64,000 bases of DNA from Hormiphora californensis (GCA_020137815.1 CM035360.1:6211059-6275058); one strand, 5' to 3'; counted from the first letter of the stretch, positions 25,563 to 37,462 are shown. Notes: generated by a model from the letters alone, not told the origin. Numbers and translations: made by a program.

Positions 25563-25643
25563 TTGGTGACGCAGTCACCCTTACAACTCGCGCGTGTAGC
25601 ACGCGAAAACGAAGCCCGCCAAGCGGGCTGATGGCATCACCAA
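25563..25643. mobile_element. 81-bp multi-hairpin mobile element, copy 1
   Basis: Starts TTGGTGAC, ends GGCATCACCAA, and is flanked by the 9-bp duplication CTGGTTGTA (25554-25562, 25644-25652). Nearly all of it folds: GGTGAC-GCA-GTCACC, CGCGTG-TAG-CACGCG, AGCCCGC-CAA-GCGGGCT. The outer TTGGTGA/TCACCAA stem competes with the first hairpin. It is noncoding. A second copy with a different duplication is at 44684. Confidence 0.82.
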
Positions 25644-25736
25644 CTGGTTGTAATGGTGGGTTTCGAGTTTCTTGCAGGAGATCAATTTTCGATGCAATAT
25701 GTTTATTATTTACTCGACATGATCTTCCTAACCTCT

Positions 25737-25937
25737 AGTCTCTATCTCGTCATATCAGAAGGTGGAGGTATAACCGTGGGAAAATTGTATGTTAGCTCAA
25801 TTAATTGAAATGGGACGGTAACGAAGTTTATGATCAGTTCAATCACGATCTCTACCCGGTGGTATCGCTTCAGTGATAGTATTAACACACAATTTTCCCA
25901 CGGTTATAGCTCCACCTTATATGACGATATAGAGACT
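25737..25937. mobile_element. 200-bp foldback MITE
   Basis: Left arm AGTCTCTATCTCGTCATAT through GGTGGAGGTATAACCGTGG is mirrored by the right arm ending ATATGACGATATAGAGACT. The arms are about 55 bp and there is no coding capacity. Confidence 0.7.
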
Positions 25938-26327
25938 GTGATACCTCCTCGTGGGTTCTCGGACCTAGGCAAAAGAATTTGATACTGATACGCGAATCGA
26001 CTATGGAGGTCAGAAAAATGTATTCCGACACGTATGATAATGCGACGCAAACAGTGATGTTTGATCGTTTTGGAGGTATTTCGAATCGGTTTGCAAGCCG
26101 TACAAGCGAGGATCTTGATCTAAAATCTCCCTGACTACTGCCACTGATAGAGTTGATATATGCCCGTTCTTCTGACTTTTAGAGGTTGGTCCTGGAACAA
26201 TGCCTTTTTGTCTGCCGTTCGATCGATCTCTAGTACAATTTTTATGAACCGTGGTGTTCCGTCATCAGTCGTCGCCTGTACGTCGGTTGGGTGTCAAAGA
26301 CGCAATGTGTAAGGGTCAGCAGAGCGA

Positions 26328-26516
26328 GACACACCAGCGCTGTCAAAATTCTCTCTCCCCCATTCTCACAGTAACAATCTCGCGTGCGATTTTGACAGTC
26401 GCGTTGGATGACAAAATGATTTTGTCATCCAACGCGACCGTCAAAATGGTGAGTGAGAATATTACTTATAGAATAGGGGAGAGAATTTTTAAAAGGGCTG
26501 GGAGGGCTGGTGTGTC
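26328..26516. mobile_element. 190-bp foldback MITE
   Basis: Ends AGACACACCAGC and GCTGGTGTGTCT. At its core is a long palindrome (26394-26455: TTTTGACAGTCGCGTTGGAT and its mirror). It lies upstream of RIBC2. Confidence 0.7.
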
Positions 26517-26898
26517 TGGCTCCAAAATTTTAATTTTGATTTTGGCGTCGGTGTGTGGTGACCCTAACGGAGCACCATGCCACCATTGTAATTTGTAATC
26601 AGATTTAGTAAACCAGTTGTTGTTCATCTTCTGTTCAGTGCGGACATCGGCCTTCAGACCTGCCCAAAATCTCAGCCAAACACAAAACGCGGCCCGGAAA
26701 AGTTACAAAAACAGAGCTGTTGCAGAGCTTTTTTGCGTGTGTGCCTGTTCGTTGCATGAACATTGAACATCAGGGCTGTTTTTACTTTTTGCCACAGTTT
26801 TGAGCAAAACTATCCAATATCCATTTTCTTATACATATATAAGTACAGCCTGAAATAATTTTTCCCAATAACAAATTGTATGTCAACAGGCAGTAGCG

Positions 26899-29800
26899 AT
26901 GTATAAACTCGACCTTCCCATTGATACCCGTGAGGCTAACGCCATAGCAGCCCGACAACAGCGGGAGGAACAGAGGAAGACTCAGATCTTCAATGCCAGG
27001 ACACGGCTTATCGGTGTCGACACTGACTCCCTTGCCAAACAAATCGAGGAGAAGAAATTGATGCAGCAGGCTGAGAGGGAGCGAGCCAATGCTTATGACA
27101 ATGACATGATTAAAACAGCCCAGATTTGTACTCTACTTGACGAGAGGCAGAGTAATGATACTAGGAAACTAAACGGACAACTTAACAAATTCAGGTATGA
27201 AACACAAAAATCAAGATGATGCTTTAGTTTTCCTTTGATTACAGCAAGAACTCGACTTGTTGACTAACCTCCAAATAAAATGTGAGATCTATCTTATCAG
27301 GGACTAGAGGTCTTTTTAGTAAGGGGTTAGGGGTTTACTTTACTAGATCACTAATACCTCCTTATCTATTTTAGGCTGGAGCAGCAGGCAGCAGCCAGTA
27401 GACGAGAGTTTGATCTGTATGATCCTGAGAGTAAGAAGAAAGATAAACCTGCTCGAGTTTCTGATGATGACCCTAGGTGTCAAGTATCCGGTCTCCAGCT
27501 TTTCCAGGGTTAGTTTTGAAAATTCTCCTCATTTTATCAGCTAACAAAAGGTCGACTACCACCCTCGCAGTGAAACACAGTGTTTTCGAAAGCTTCTGTC
27601 GATTCATTGATTTAGTACCACTGTATCGGTGTCGAGTAGTATCAAGGCCAGTAGGTTGTGTAGTTAACAGATCAGTAGTTTATATAATACTGCCTAGAGA
27701 TGTAACAACCAAACACCCACCCTCCCCAGGAGAGGACCTGTCAGCCAAAGATAGAAAGAAGTTGCAGCAGGAGCAAATGAGGGAATGGATCAAACAGCAG
27801 TTGGAGGAGAAGAACAGAGAGAAAGCAGCAGAGAGGTACGCTGAACAGCTTCACCAAAAGAAAATGATGGAGATTGATGCCCGATCTGCAGCTCTGGCCC
27901 GTGAGGAAGAGGAATGTAGGAGGAATCTTAACATGGCAACTAAAAACTACAATTCGGCACTGTCTGCTGAGAGGAAGGCCAGGGAAGCTTTGGATAAACA
28001 GAAGGAACAAGATGATAACTTCACAGAGCTGTCCAACCAGGTAGGACTTTCGAAACTTTTTGTTTTATTTCAGAATCAAAATTGTTGGCCTCTTATCTGG
28101 GCATCTGGCCTCTCCACTAAGCTAAGTTTCACTGAGTCTCTAGTTTCTAACTCCATAATTCTCTGTAAGGTATTCGGTGACACACTGACTGAGAACCCTG
28201 GTGTTGCCCAAAGCAGCTTTGGTGCTCATCGTGTCATCCCGGACCGATGGAAGGGAATGAGCGCTGAACAGAAGGCTGAAATTCAGAGGACTCGAGACTT
28301 ACAGGTAAGATTTGGACTCAATTAGAAACTGCCAAATGTCGGGTGTAAAGTAAGCCTGTCAAAACGTGTCGATTTTTGGCCAAACCTTGAAGTCACGAGA
28401 GGCAAGCCAATTCCGGTTGTACATCCTAGGTATAGGTCTCCTGAACATAAAAAACCAAAACGTCAGTCTCAATTATTTGGGGGAAGGTGTGTAATTAGCC
28501 CCTAATTGATTGGTAATTGAGCACAAGGGGGAAAAAGCTGTATCTACCCTTAGGAAAGGAGTAGAGACAAAATTAAGGGCACCAAAGTGTTCAGCGTCCT
28601 CGCATTAGTGGGGGTAGGTGCCGGAATGAATTCTCTATCTCATCTGGTTAATTAGATAATTGGATAATTAGGTATGCGCATAGCCGTTTGCTGGCCAAAT
28701 GGCTATAGCCATGTTAGGAAAGGAGTAGAGACAAAACCGAGGGCACTAAAATGATCAGCGTCCTCGAATTAGTGGGGGTAGGTGCTGAAATTAAATCTCT
28801 ATCTCATCCGGTTAATTAGATAATTGGATAATTAGTTTTGCGAATAACCGTTTTTAGGCTATATGGCTATAGCCACTTAGGAATGGTTTAGAGACTTTTC
28901 ATTGGTGCCATTTTGTAGGCAATGGCCAAGTTATGGGGGGTCGACGTCGAACTTTTAAGCTCTATCTTCAACCGTTTAGCCGTTATTTGGCTTTTAAGGT
29001 GCTGAAAATGAGTAAAAATCGGGCTTTTTACCGTTTTTTGCTCATTTTGAGCACCTTTAAAGCCAAATAACGGCTAAACGGTTGAAGATAGAGCTTAAAA
29101 GTCCGACGTCGACCCCCCATAACTTGGCCATTGCCTACAAAATGGCACCAATGAAAAGTCTCTAAACCATTCCTAAGTGGCTATAGCCATATAGCCTAAA
29201 AACGGTTATTCGCAAAACTAATTATCCAATTATCTAATTAACCGGATGAGATAGAGATTTAATTTCAGCACCTACCCCCACTAATTCGAGGACGCTGATC
29301 ATTTTAGAGCCCTCGGTTTTGTCTCTACTCCTTTCCTAACATGGCTATAGCCATATGGCCAGCAAACGGCTATGCGCATACCTAATTATCCAATTATCTA
29401 ATTAACCAGATGAGATAGAGACTTCATTCCGGCACCTACCCCCACTAATGCGAGGACGCTGAACACTTTGGTGCCCTTAATTTTGTCTCTACTCCTTTCC
29501 TAAGGGTAGATACAGCTTTTTTCCCCTTGTGCTCAATTACCAATCAATTAGGGGCTAATTACACACCTTCCCCCAAATAATTGAGACTGACATTTTGGTT
29601 TTTTATGTTTAGGAGACCTATACCGAGGATGTACAACCGGAATTGGCTTGCCTCTAGTGAGTTCTAGGTTGAAACACGTTTTGACAGGCTTAAAGTAATA
29701 ATTTCCAATCGATCCTCAAATCAGAGTAGAGTTTGGAAGTGGGAATGCCTACTTAGCGTAGCGCGCGAGACAACACAGAGAGTATTTCTCGCGCGCGTTT

Positions 29801-30102
29801 TGCTATGATCCAGCGCGTAACCATGACAACTTTTACAGAAAGAAGAAAAACAGAGGATGCTAGATGAAGAGAAAGAGCTGTACAATGAATACGAGAGGAC
29901 CGCCCTACTTCAGGCCCAGAAAGCCATTCTGATGGAGAGGGAGAAGAACAGGAAAGCAGCTGAGCTGGAAAAGAGCATTGCGGAGGAGAACATGAGGTTG
30001 TCTCAGGAACAGAGATCAAACCTGACCCGGCTGAACAAGGAAATTTACACCAACCCTCCCACCAACGATTACTTTGCCCAATTCAACACCTCCACTCGAT
30101 AG
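26899..30102 (+). CDS. RIBC2: RIB43A-domain protein (RIBC2/RIBC1), ciliary doublet microtubule inner protein
   Basis: RIB43A proteins line the inside of ciliary and flagellar doublet microtubules. Five exons: 26899-27194, 27375-27508, 27730-28040, 28170-28304, 29839-30102. All have consistent phases, giving 379 residues, close to vertebrate RIBC1/2. Family landmarks in order: MYKLDLPIDTREA at the N terminus, ARVSDDDPRCQVSGLQLFQG, GEDLSAKDRKK, EQMREWIKQQ, SSFGAHRVIPDRWKGMSAEQ, and NPPTNDYFAQFNTSTR at the end. Most of the chain is charged coiled coil. The last intron (28305-29838) holds a 1.34-kb palindrome. AATAAA lies at 30468. RIBC1 versus RIBC2 is not resolved; the ending favours RIBC2. Confidence 0.92.
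28354..29690. mobile_element. 1.34-kb near-perfect palindrome in RIBC2 intron 4
   Basis: Arms of about 650 bp start GCCTGTCAAAACGTG and end CACGTTTTGACAGGC. The short direct repeat TAAAGTAA borders it (28346-28353, 29691-29698), suggesting a 7-8-bp target duplication. Each arm contains two tandem units of about 160 bp carrying CCTCGCATTAGTGGGGGTAG. The same unit, split by an insertion, flanks the element at 5412-7062. No gene is encoded. Confidence 0.9.
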
Positions 30103-30467
30103 AAGGAGAGCGTGTCATTCAAAGGGAGAGAGACTTTAGGCAGTTGCCAGAGAGATAGAGAACATTATGTCAACCAATATGTGTGTGTACAAAGCTGGAT
30201 TTTTATGTGCGTCACCGGATGTGTAGCTAAACCAAGATGCAATAATATTTGAACAAAATGAAAAACTGCCTTTTGAAATTTGTAACACATGAAACTGTAC
30301 AAAATTAACATCTGCATTTGTCGCAAAGAAAGAATGGCAATACGAGTTTCGGAATTAAAATATATCAAGGCTTAAATAGTCAAATAAGTCTTTCAAATAA
30401 GGCTTGTGGTACACATGACAGTCACACACGTCACACACAAAGTGCTGTCATCGTGGGACGTTTCTGA

Positions 30468-30473
30468 AATAAA
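30468..30473 (+). promoter_or_regulatory. Polyadenylation signal AATAAA
   Basis: Canonical hexamer 366 bases after the RIBC2 stop, in the 715-bp spacer between the convergent RIBC2 and calcium channel genes. Confidence 0.5.
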
Positions 30474-30816
30474 CACTGTCTTTCATCTCTGGTCTTGTTA
30501 TGTTCTAACCCTCGTGAAAAGAGGGTCGAGCTAGGCAACTCTAGGAAACTGGTAGAATTGGTAGATTTAAAGTTTTTAAAACACTCATTGTCATTACTGC
30601 AGGGGTGTGTATAAGAAGGGATACAGCATAGTCTCTAGAGCTATCATAAGATCCAGTCTCTAAGCCTTGATCCTTTGATCTGCTCTTCTGCCCCCTTGGT
30701 AGCCTGGCTTGGGACTTTTTCAATCCTAGCTTTGAGATAATTCCTGAAAAGTGAGAGAAATTAATTCATCGGAAAGAGACGCTACACATTTTGCAAAAAG
30801 ATGTTGTCATACCACA

Positions 30817-33800
30817 CTAGTCTTTGACAGGAGTTAGTTTGATCCTTGGTAATGGTCTTCGTTCCTTCTCCCTGTATAATTGTGCTCTACTTGTCGAAGG
30901 TCTGTCGGTCACTTTGTCTGTCGCTTTGTCTGTCGCTTTATCTGTCGCTTTGTCGGTCGCTTTGTCTGATTTTCTCTTCTCTCGTGATCTGTCCCTTGAC
31001 TTCTTTTTCTTTGATTTCGCAGGTTTTTCTGCCTCTCTTTCAGCAACAATGGGCGACATTGGCATGAAACCATCCATTCCCCGCATTGACATAGCCAGGC
31101 CTGATTTTCTGGGAATTTGGGTACGATTGAAATGAGCTGAATCGATCAGCATAAAATCAATCAAAGTTGCAATTTAAAGGAACAATGAACATACATTTAA
31201 AATTCTATTTTAAAGGAACATACATTGAGGCTCCTGCTGCCTCCGGGGGAAGTAGCATCTGAAGATGCGGAGACGCTTCTTCCCCTACTCATTTCTTGTA
31301 GATTCTTCAACGAAGCTATAGCTTTACTGCTCACAGCCAGTAGAGCCCCTCTCTTTCTCGCTTTCTCTGCCTCTTTTTTCTTAGAGAATAAACTCTGCCA
31401 TTTCAATATCTTGTTTCCTTATCATTTCATTCAGTCGGTCCTTGTCAAATATCCAGTGCTGTAGGTCAGCTGTCAATTGTTATAGTGGGTCAGTTTGTTA
31501 GTCAGTTTGTCACACAATACTATTGGTTGTCATGGAAACACTAATTCACATGTCACAGTATGTACCCTACCTGGTGCGTTTCTAAGTATTGAATCGTGAT
31601 GTTTCCTGGTAGCCTGGTATGGCCTGCTTGCCTTCCAATACTTTTCCAAATAGTTGTTAAGGTGCTGGGCTGCTTCATTGAAATCGTGCTCGTTTAGTAT
31701 CACATCAAAATGACGCTGTAAAGAAACAAGAGTCAGGGTTGGACCCTGGAAAGCATCTCACCACGGCCCTTTTAATTGGAAGTACAATGTACTAATTTAG
31801 TACATGCTCAGTATCCCATCTTGTCCCCCCATTGTGTGCTACCCCCCCCCCCCCCCTCGGACCTCGATGGCAATATTACCTTGTCCAAATCACACAGTTT
31901 GGTAGCGGTGTAAACTTGTGCTGTCATTCCTCTCTTCTGATCCGTTCCTCTCTGTTTAATGAGGTTCTGAAGCACCTAAAATGGGAATAGAAAATGGGTT
32001 AGAAATAGGGCGGAATGGCATTAGAAATGGCTATTAGAAGGTGGCGTACGCTGGACGGTGTGAGAGTAGGGCGAGGTTATACTCCTTCCTGGACTGCAAT
32101 TGTATGGCGCTGTTTAATCATCGCTCAATTACAGAGTGAGAAAAGAAGGAGAAAGATGCTAGTGTTTGTGCAATTACCAAGGCAATTAACGACAATCACA
32201 CACACATACTGATACACACACACTGCAGTGACATAATAATGTCAGTCGGTAGCACACAATATTCACACCCGGAACCAAGACCGGAAACACGCGAAAAACA
32301 AACAAGCAAGCAAACAAACAAGCAAACACGCAAACAAACAAACAAACAAACAAACAAACAAACAAACAAACAAACAAACAAACAAACAAACAAGCAAACA
32401 AACAAACAAACAAACCTTAGTGTTTGATATTTTGATGTGAACCAGGATTGGATTCAGAGCACTGCTTTTCAATGGAGTGGGGCTGTTGATTTTGAGATCT
32501 ACAAACAGTAGTTTGAAACTCCGGGCTGCTTCATAGATCCTATCTGTGATCACATCCAGACCCTCATGGAGCACCAGATCCTGATTTGTTGGCAGAGATG
32601 GAGGAATTGAAGGTTTTCAGAGATTTTTCATCCACCTATACGGGGAGAGGAGGTATTAGGAGATATTACATGATGCTAAGAATGGGATGTAATGAGATGC
32701 CCGTTAGAGAATTCAATACAGGATCGGACCCCGATTTACCGGGATACTACCCTTTTCCCGAACAGCTCGGTAGATCAGGGTCCTACAGCCTACTACTACA
32801 AGATGATGATATGAAACTTTACCTGGTAGACTTCTAGTTTCTCCTCAAACTGTTTCTTGATGGCGTGAAGGAGGGCTTTGTGCATCAAATCAGTGATCTC
32901 GAACCCCCTCATACTAGGTCCACAGAGAACAATGGGTCGTATCACTGGCACCGCTTCATAAGGACCCTGTGCCTTACTATCCAGCTCACTCACTCTACTC
33001 TGAGGTATGGCCTCCACACATAAACTATCCATACTGTCTGACTTCTTGACCTCTGCAGTTTTAGCTGGTGGAGCAGCGCTCTTCTTCTCTTCTTTCACTG
33101 GTTGTTTCCTGACGATGGTATCTCGTTGTTGACTGGCTATCTCCTCAGCAAGTTTCTTTATCTTAGCGGGGGCGGGTATAAACCCGATCGGGGAATCTAC
33201 CTTTACCACCCTTCCTATCCACCAATCCTCGTTATATTTCGCCTTCACATGGAGACAATCACGTGCTCTGAATGTCACCGCCTTCCCGTGTATTGGACAG
33301 TCATCGTCGTGAAACCCGTTAAAAGTGAGGTTCACTCGCACAGCAAAGGCGACATCCATTCTCTCAGCGTTGGAAACTATTTCCCAGGCCTCCTTTAGAC
33401 CGTATTGAATTGAGGGTTGGAGTTCTCCATTCCACTGTTCCTGAAGGGGAGGGGGTGATAGAAGGGGGAGGGGGTGATAGAAGGGGGAGGTAGGGGGGGG
33501 GGGGTGAAAATTTAGTTGAGGGCTAGGGGAGATTTATAGCTGTTTTGTTCAAACCCATTTTATTTTATGGTGGGCGGAGAGGGTCGAATCATTATAGTAG
33601 TTGGCACATGTGCTAAAACTAGGGCATATTGTGTAAATGTGCTTACATTAATTTCTCTCCGTAATCTCTGAACTCCATCATCCACAGGGGTCTTACCAAG
33701 GGACTCGGGGTGGTAAAGTAACTGATTTAGAATCTGAGAGGGAGGGAGATATGTTTAGACTACTTAAATGGAAGTTGGAAATGATTTAGTCTTTATCCAA

Positions 33801-34815
33801 AGAAAGTAAGACCGGGTATAATTTAGAGTAGGTAGTACATGTACAACTCTAAAAGTACCGTGTGGGGCAATAAAAATGCCCCCCCCAAGTCTACCATAGT
33901 TCTAGATATCGTGGAGCGCTAAAATTTGGTACAGTAACTCTATGAGACAAATAAATAACTTGACCAAAATTTCAGACCTCTAGCTCAAAATTCATTTTTT
34001 TGATCGGAATGAACATTGCCATTCATTCCAGAAAAAATATTTTACGGTCTAAAATTTAACCAATTATGTTTGGCTATCGATTAGCTTTCCAATGTGACCA
34101 AGATCAGCTAAATTGGACAACCACAAGAGACACAGTGCCATGTTTCTTAAAGTTAGTCAGGTCATGTGATCCTCACCGAATCATGGAGAGATTCGGTATT
34201 GCTAATCAGGCCAAGGGGCAGAGGAATCTCGTATCACGGCCGCTAATGAGGTATGTGTACCAATACTGGGTGATGTGATTCGAGAAAAGAGGACATTTAT
34301 CTGAAGAGCTACAGCATCGTCATCCCTCATTAGCAGCCGTGATACGTGATTCTCTTCCACTTAGACCAATTCGTAATACTGAACACTCAACGATTCGGCG
34401 AGGATCACATGACCTGACTAACTTTAAGAAACATGGCACTGTGTCTCTTGTGGTTGTCCAATTTAACTGATCTTGATCACATTGGAAAGCTAATCGATAG
34501 CCAAACATAATTGGTTAAATTTTGGACCGGAAAATATTTTTTTCTGGAATGAATGACAATGTTCATTCCGATCAAAAAAATGAATTTTGAGCTAGAGGTC
34601 TGAAATTTTGGCCAAGTTATTTATTTGTCTCATAGAGTTACTGTACCAAATTTTAGCGCTCCACGATATCTGGAACTATGGTAGACTTGGGGGGGCATTT
34701 TTATTGCCCCACACGGTACAACTCTAAAAGTTTGCTTTGAACAAGTTTAGACAACGTACAGTTAGAACAATCCAACTCTACTCACATGATCTTTCTCTAT
34801 CGCATTTGCCATCAT
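30817..34815 (-). CDS. CACNB: Voltage-gated calcium channel beta subunit
   Basis: Cytosolic MAGUK-type subunit that binds the alpha-1 I-II linker and promotes channel surface expression. Exons (transcription order): 34815-34786 (MMANAIEKDH), 33721-33647, 33440-32823, 32580-32416, 31975-31880, 31715-31571, then uncertain 3' exons. The last frame is open to a stop ending at 30817. The third exon holds the SH3 domain (VAFAVRVNLTFNG, DCLHVKAKYNEDWWIGR, GFIPAP), the HOOK, and the guanylate-kinase start (RPIVLCGPSMRGFEITDLMH). Later exons continue it (LLFVDLKI, VLQNLIKQRG, HFDVILNEHDFNEAAQHLNN). The C-terminal tail is basic with four KATD repeats. A segment at 31406-31197 may be an alternative exon. 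About 25-30 residues usual in the kinase-like domain are missing after LEVYQ. Confidence 0.9.
32293..32415. repeat. (AAAC)n / (GTTT)n tetranucleotide microsatellite
   Basis: About 30 tetranucleotides with AAGC and CACG variants near the left end. On the minus strand it is GTTTGTTTG... and directly forms the 5' splice site after the CACNB exon ending at 32416. Confidence 0.95.
32719..32788. mobile_element. 70-bp remnant with pogo-like ends
   Basis: Left CAGGATCGGACCCCGATTTA and right GGTAGATCAGGGTCCTACAG are imperfect inverted repeats resembling the termini of the 3353-4169 element. It lies in a CACNB intron. Confidence 0.55.
33857..34717. mobile_element. 861-bp foldback element in CACNB intron 1
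   Basis: Long inverted arms begin ACCGTGTGGGGCAATAAAAA and end CCCCACACGGT. They are flanked by a 14-bp direct repeat ACAACTCTAAAAGT (33843-33856, 34718-34731). The arms diverge toward the middle (34200-34320). The mirrored open frame starting MFGYRLAFQCDQDQ is inverted-repeat symmetry, not a gene. Confidence 0.88.
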
Positions 34816-35553
34816 CTTGACAAGGTATCAGGAGCTGCTAGTCTGGGAAGGAGTTGATTAGAACTATAACACATAGAACAACAAGCTCAGAATTAGGGCG
34901 GTATATGATAGAGGCGGAAAGGAAAGGCCAGAAATACATGAGTCATACACTAGGGGGTGGCATCATCAGAGCTTTATTCGCACAGTACACATGTGTGAAC
35001 TACAGTGGCTATCTACGACAAATAGAGCTGTGTACAAGGTATGAACAGTGTGCGTGTGTGTTTATTCGATTGAACAAATGTTTGCTAAAATGTCAGTCAT
35101 GTACCGCTTGGCTCTGCAGTTGTAGTGGTATAGTTCCCTAACATAGCAAAACATGAATCAGTCCGGTTTGTTTGAGTAATTGTTGAGTAAGATTCCACTG
35201 CAAATAAGGAATATATAAGAATCTCATCACAAGCTGTGAATATAACTTCTCAGTTCAGGTGCAGGAGGAGAAGTGATAGAAAATTGCTAGAAAATTCATT
35301 AGTTCTGCAGTTGATCAGTTTCAACACTCACAACAACATGCTTGTTTCACACACACCCTCCTCATAGAGCCCAATTTTAGAACATGAGAGAGAGAGAAAG
35401 AGAGGTCAGATGGTGCGTTCACAGACTGAAATTGCTAATATATATTCAGTGTGTATCATCGAGCATATCATAATTATAAAGGTTTGATATCACACAACCG
35501 GCATGCTCCTCTTATAATAGCACCCTATAATATGTCGCTAGAAGATGGTAATT

Positions 35554-35695
<142 letters not shown>

Positions 35696-36007
35696 TATGA
35701 TGCAAATCATAATAGCATCGTTGCCCAAGCCACACACATACACCCTAACAGAGGTACGAACAACAAGGGAGAGTGAGAGATCGATGTATAGATCGTTAAA
35801 CTTCAAGTACAGGAATAAAGTCTGTATTTTGCCTTTATCTAGATCCCTATAATACCGCTCTATCTTTATCTAGATCCCTGTATCCCTCTGGTGAGCTGTA
35901 TTGCCAGGGGAAGATCATTGAACAACAGGGAGTACCAGAGGAATAATTATCTTAGCAGGACAAAAGAAGAGACTGCTGGAGAGAATCCCAGCGAAGAGAG
36001 CTGAGAG

Positions 36008-36008
36008 A

Positions 36009-36105
<97 letters not shown>
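36008..36105. repeat. (GA)n microsatellite
   Basis: About 98 bp of pure GA. Confidence 0.97.
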
Positions 36106-36107
<2 letters not shown>

Positions 36108-36966
36108 AGCAAACATACACAGCCAATATAGGTACCAATACCTTCTGACAGAGAGCACAATTGCCGAATAGCAAATTACAGTAACATCACGATATATGAC
36201 AGAAGCAGTGGGGATGATAGAGATCACGATTCATTTCACTGAACAGATATGGATATATCAGATAGAGATGTATTTAACATATCAGATGTGTGAAGAAGTG
36301 TTGCTGTAAAAGATGAAGTGCACCAATTGGGTCTGTTCGATTCCCATCAAATCAGATAGCTATATAGAGGGGGGGTGGACCAATAACACAGTATCAGAAC
36401 TATGTATAGGGTCCAATACTGCAGTATATCATTGAAGGAGTAACAAAGCTATTATTATAATAGACAAGCCACTGCAGCATACAGTAATACACTGGGTATA
36501 TAATAGATACTTTGATTAACTAGCTAGAGATTACTATCATTCAAAGACACTAATATACAAAGTAAAGGACACAATTACTGAAGCTGCTTAGTTGGACTCT
36601 TCAAGACCGATCAATAATTTGTACACACACACAGCACTGCTTGCATTATGTATTCTCTCCCCTGTCTCCCTCTTCTCTCCCCTGTCTCCCTCTCTTCTCT
36701 CCCTGTCTCCCTCTCTTTTCTTTGCAAAATTGCGGCAATGCGGCCTGCTGTCAACAGCTTGTCCGAGAGAGAGACAGGAGAGAGAAAAACGAAGCGAGAT
36801 CCAAGGTACTTCCCCAGGTACTGGAAATAGATCAATGTATTTTATCAGCGGCTGAAATTCAGCTCCACATAATTCACACACTGACTCTAAAGCACTCACA
36901 CGTAACGAACAAATACAGTGCATGCCCTTCCCGTCTCGCAACAAGGAAATGAATCCTATAGCGAGG

Positions 36967-36968
<2 letters not shown>

Positions 36969-37057
<89 letters not shown>

Positions 37058-37072
37058 GGGGGAGAGAGAGGA
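36969..37072. repeat. (GA)n microsatellite
   Basis: About 100 bp of GA with GGGAGA interruptions at the right end. Confidence 0.97.
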
Positions 37073-37379
37073 AGATTGGAATTAGTATACATTCAGCTGA
37101 CAGCCATGTATGTGATGGTCCACTAGAGAGAGAAATCAGAGAAAAAGAGGTAAAATACAGGATCTAGAAAACTTAGAACAGGATATGAGACATAACAAGG
37201 GAATTTCAAGATAACAAGCAAAAAAAAAGAGTGAACACACAGAGTAGACAGAAGGATGGAGTAGACAGGTACTAGACAGCACACCTGGAAATGAGGAGAA
37301 ACAGGAGCCAACAAAGGTACACTGTAGTGCTGCATGAACAAGTGCGAAAAGAACAATGTGGTCTATAACTGCAGTATCT

Positions 37380-37387
37380 CTCTCCCT

Positions 37388-37427
<40 letters not shown>

Positions 37428-37462
37428 CTCTCTCTCCTTCTGTCTTCCTATCTTTCTCTCTT
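37380..37462. repeat. (CT)n / poly-pyrimidine array
   Basis: CT repeats with C and T runs. The orientation is opposite to the neighbouring GA arrays. Confidence 0.9.

Noticed and set aside
34066-34508. Mirrored frames beginning MFGYRLAFQCDQDQ
   Set aside because: Inverted-repeat symmetry of the 861-bp foldback in CACNB intron 1, not duplicated genes.
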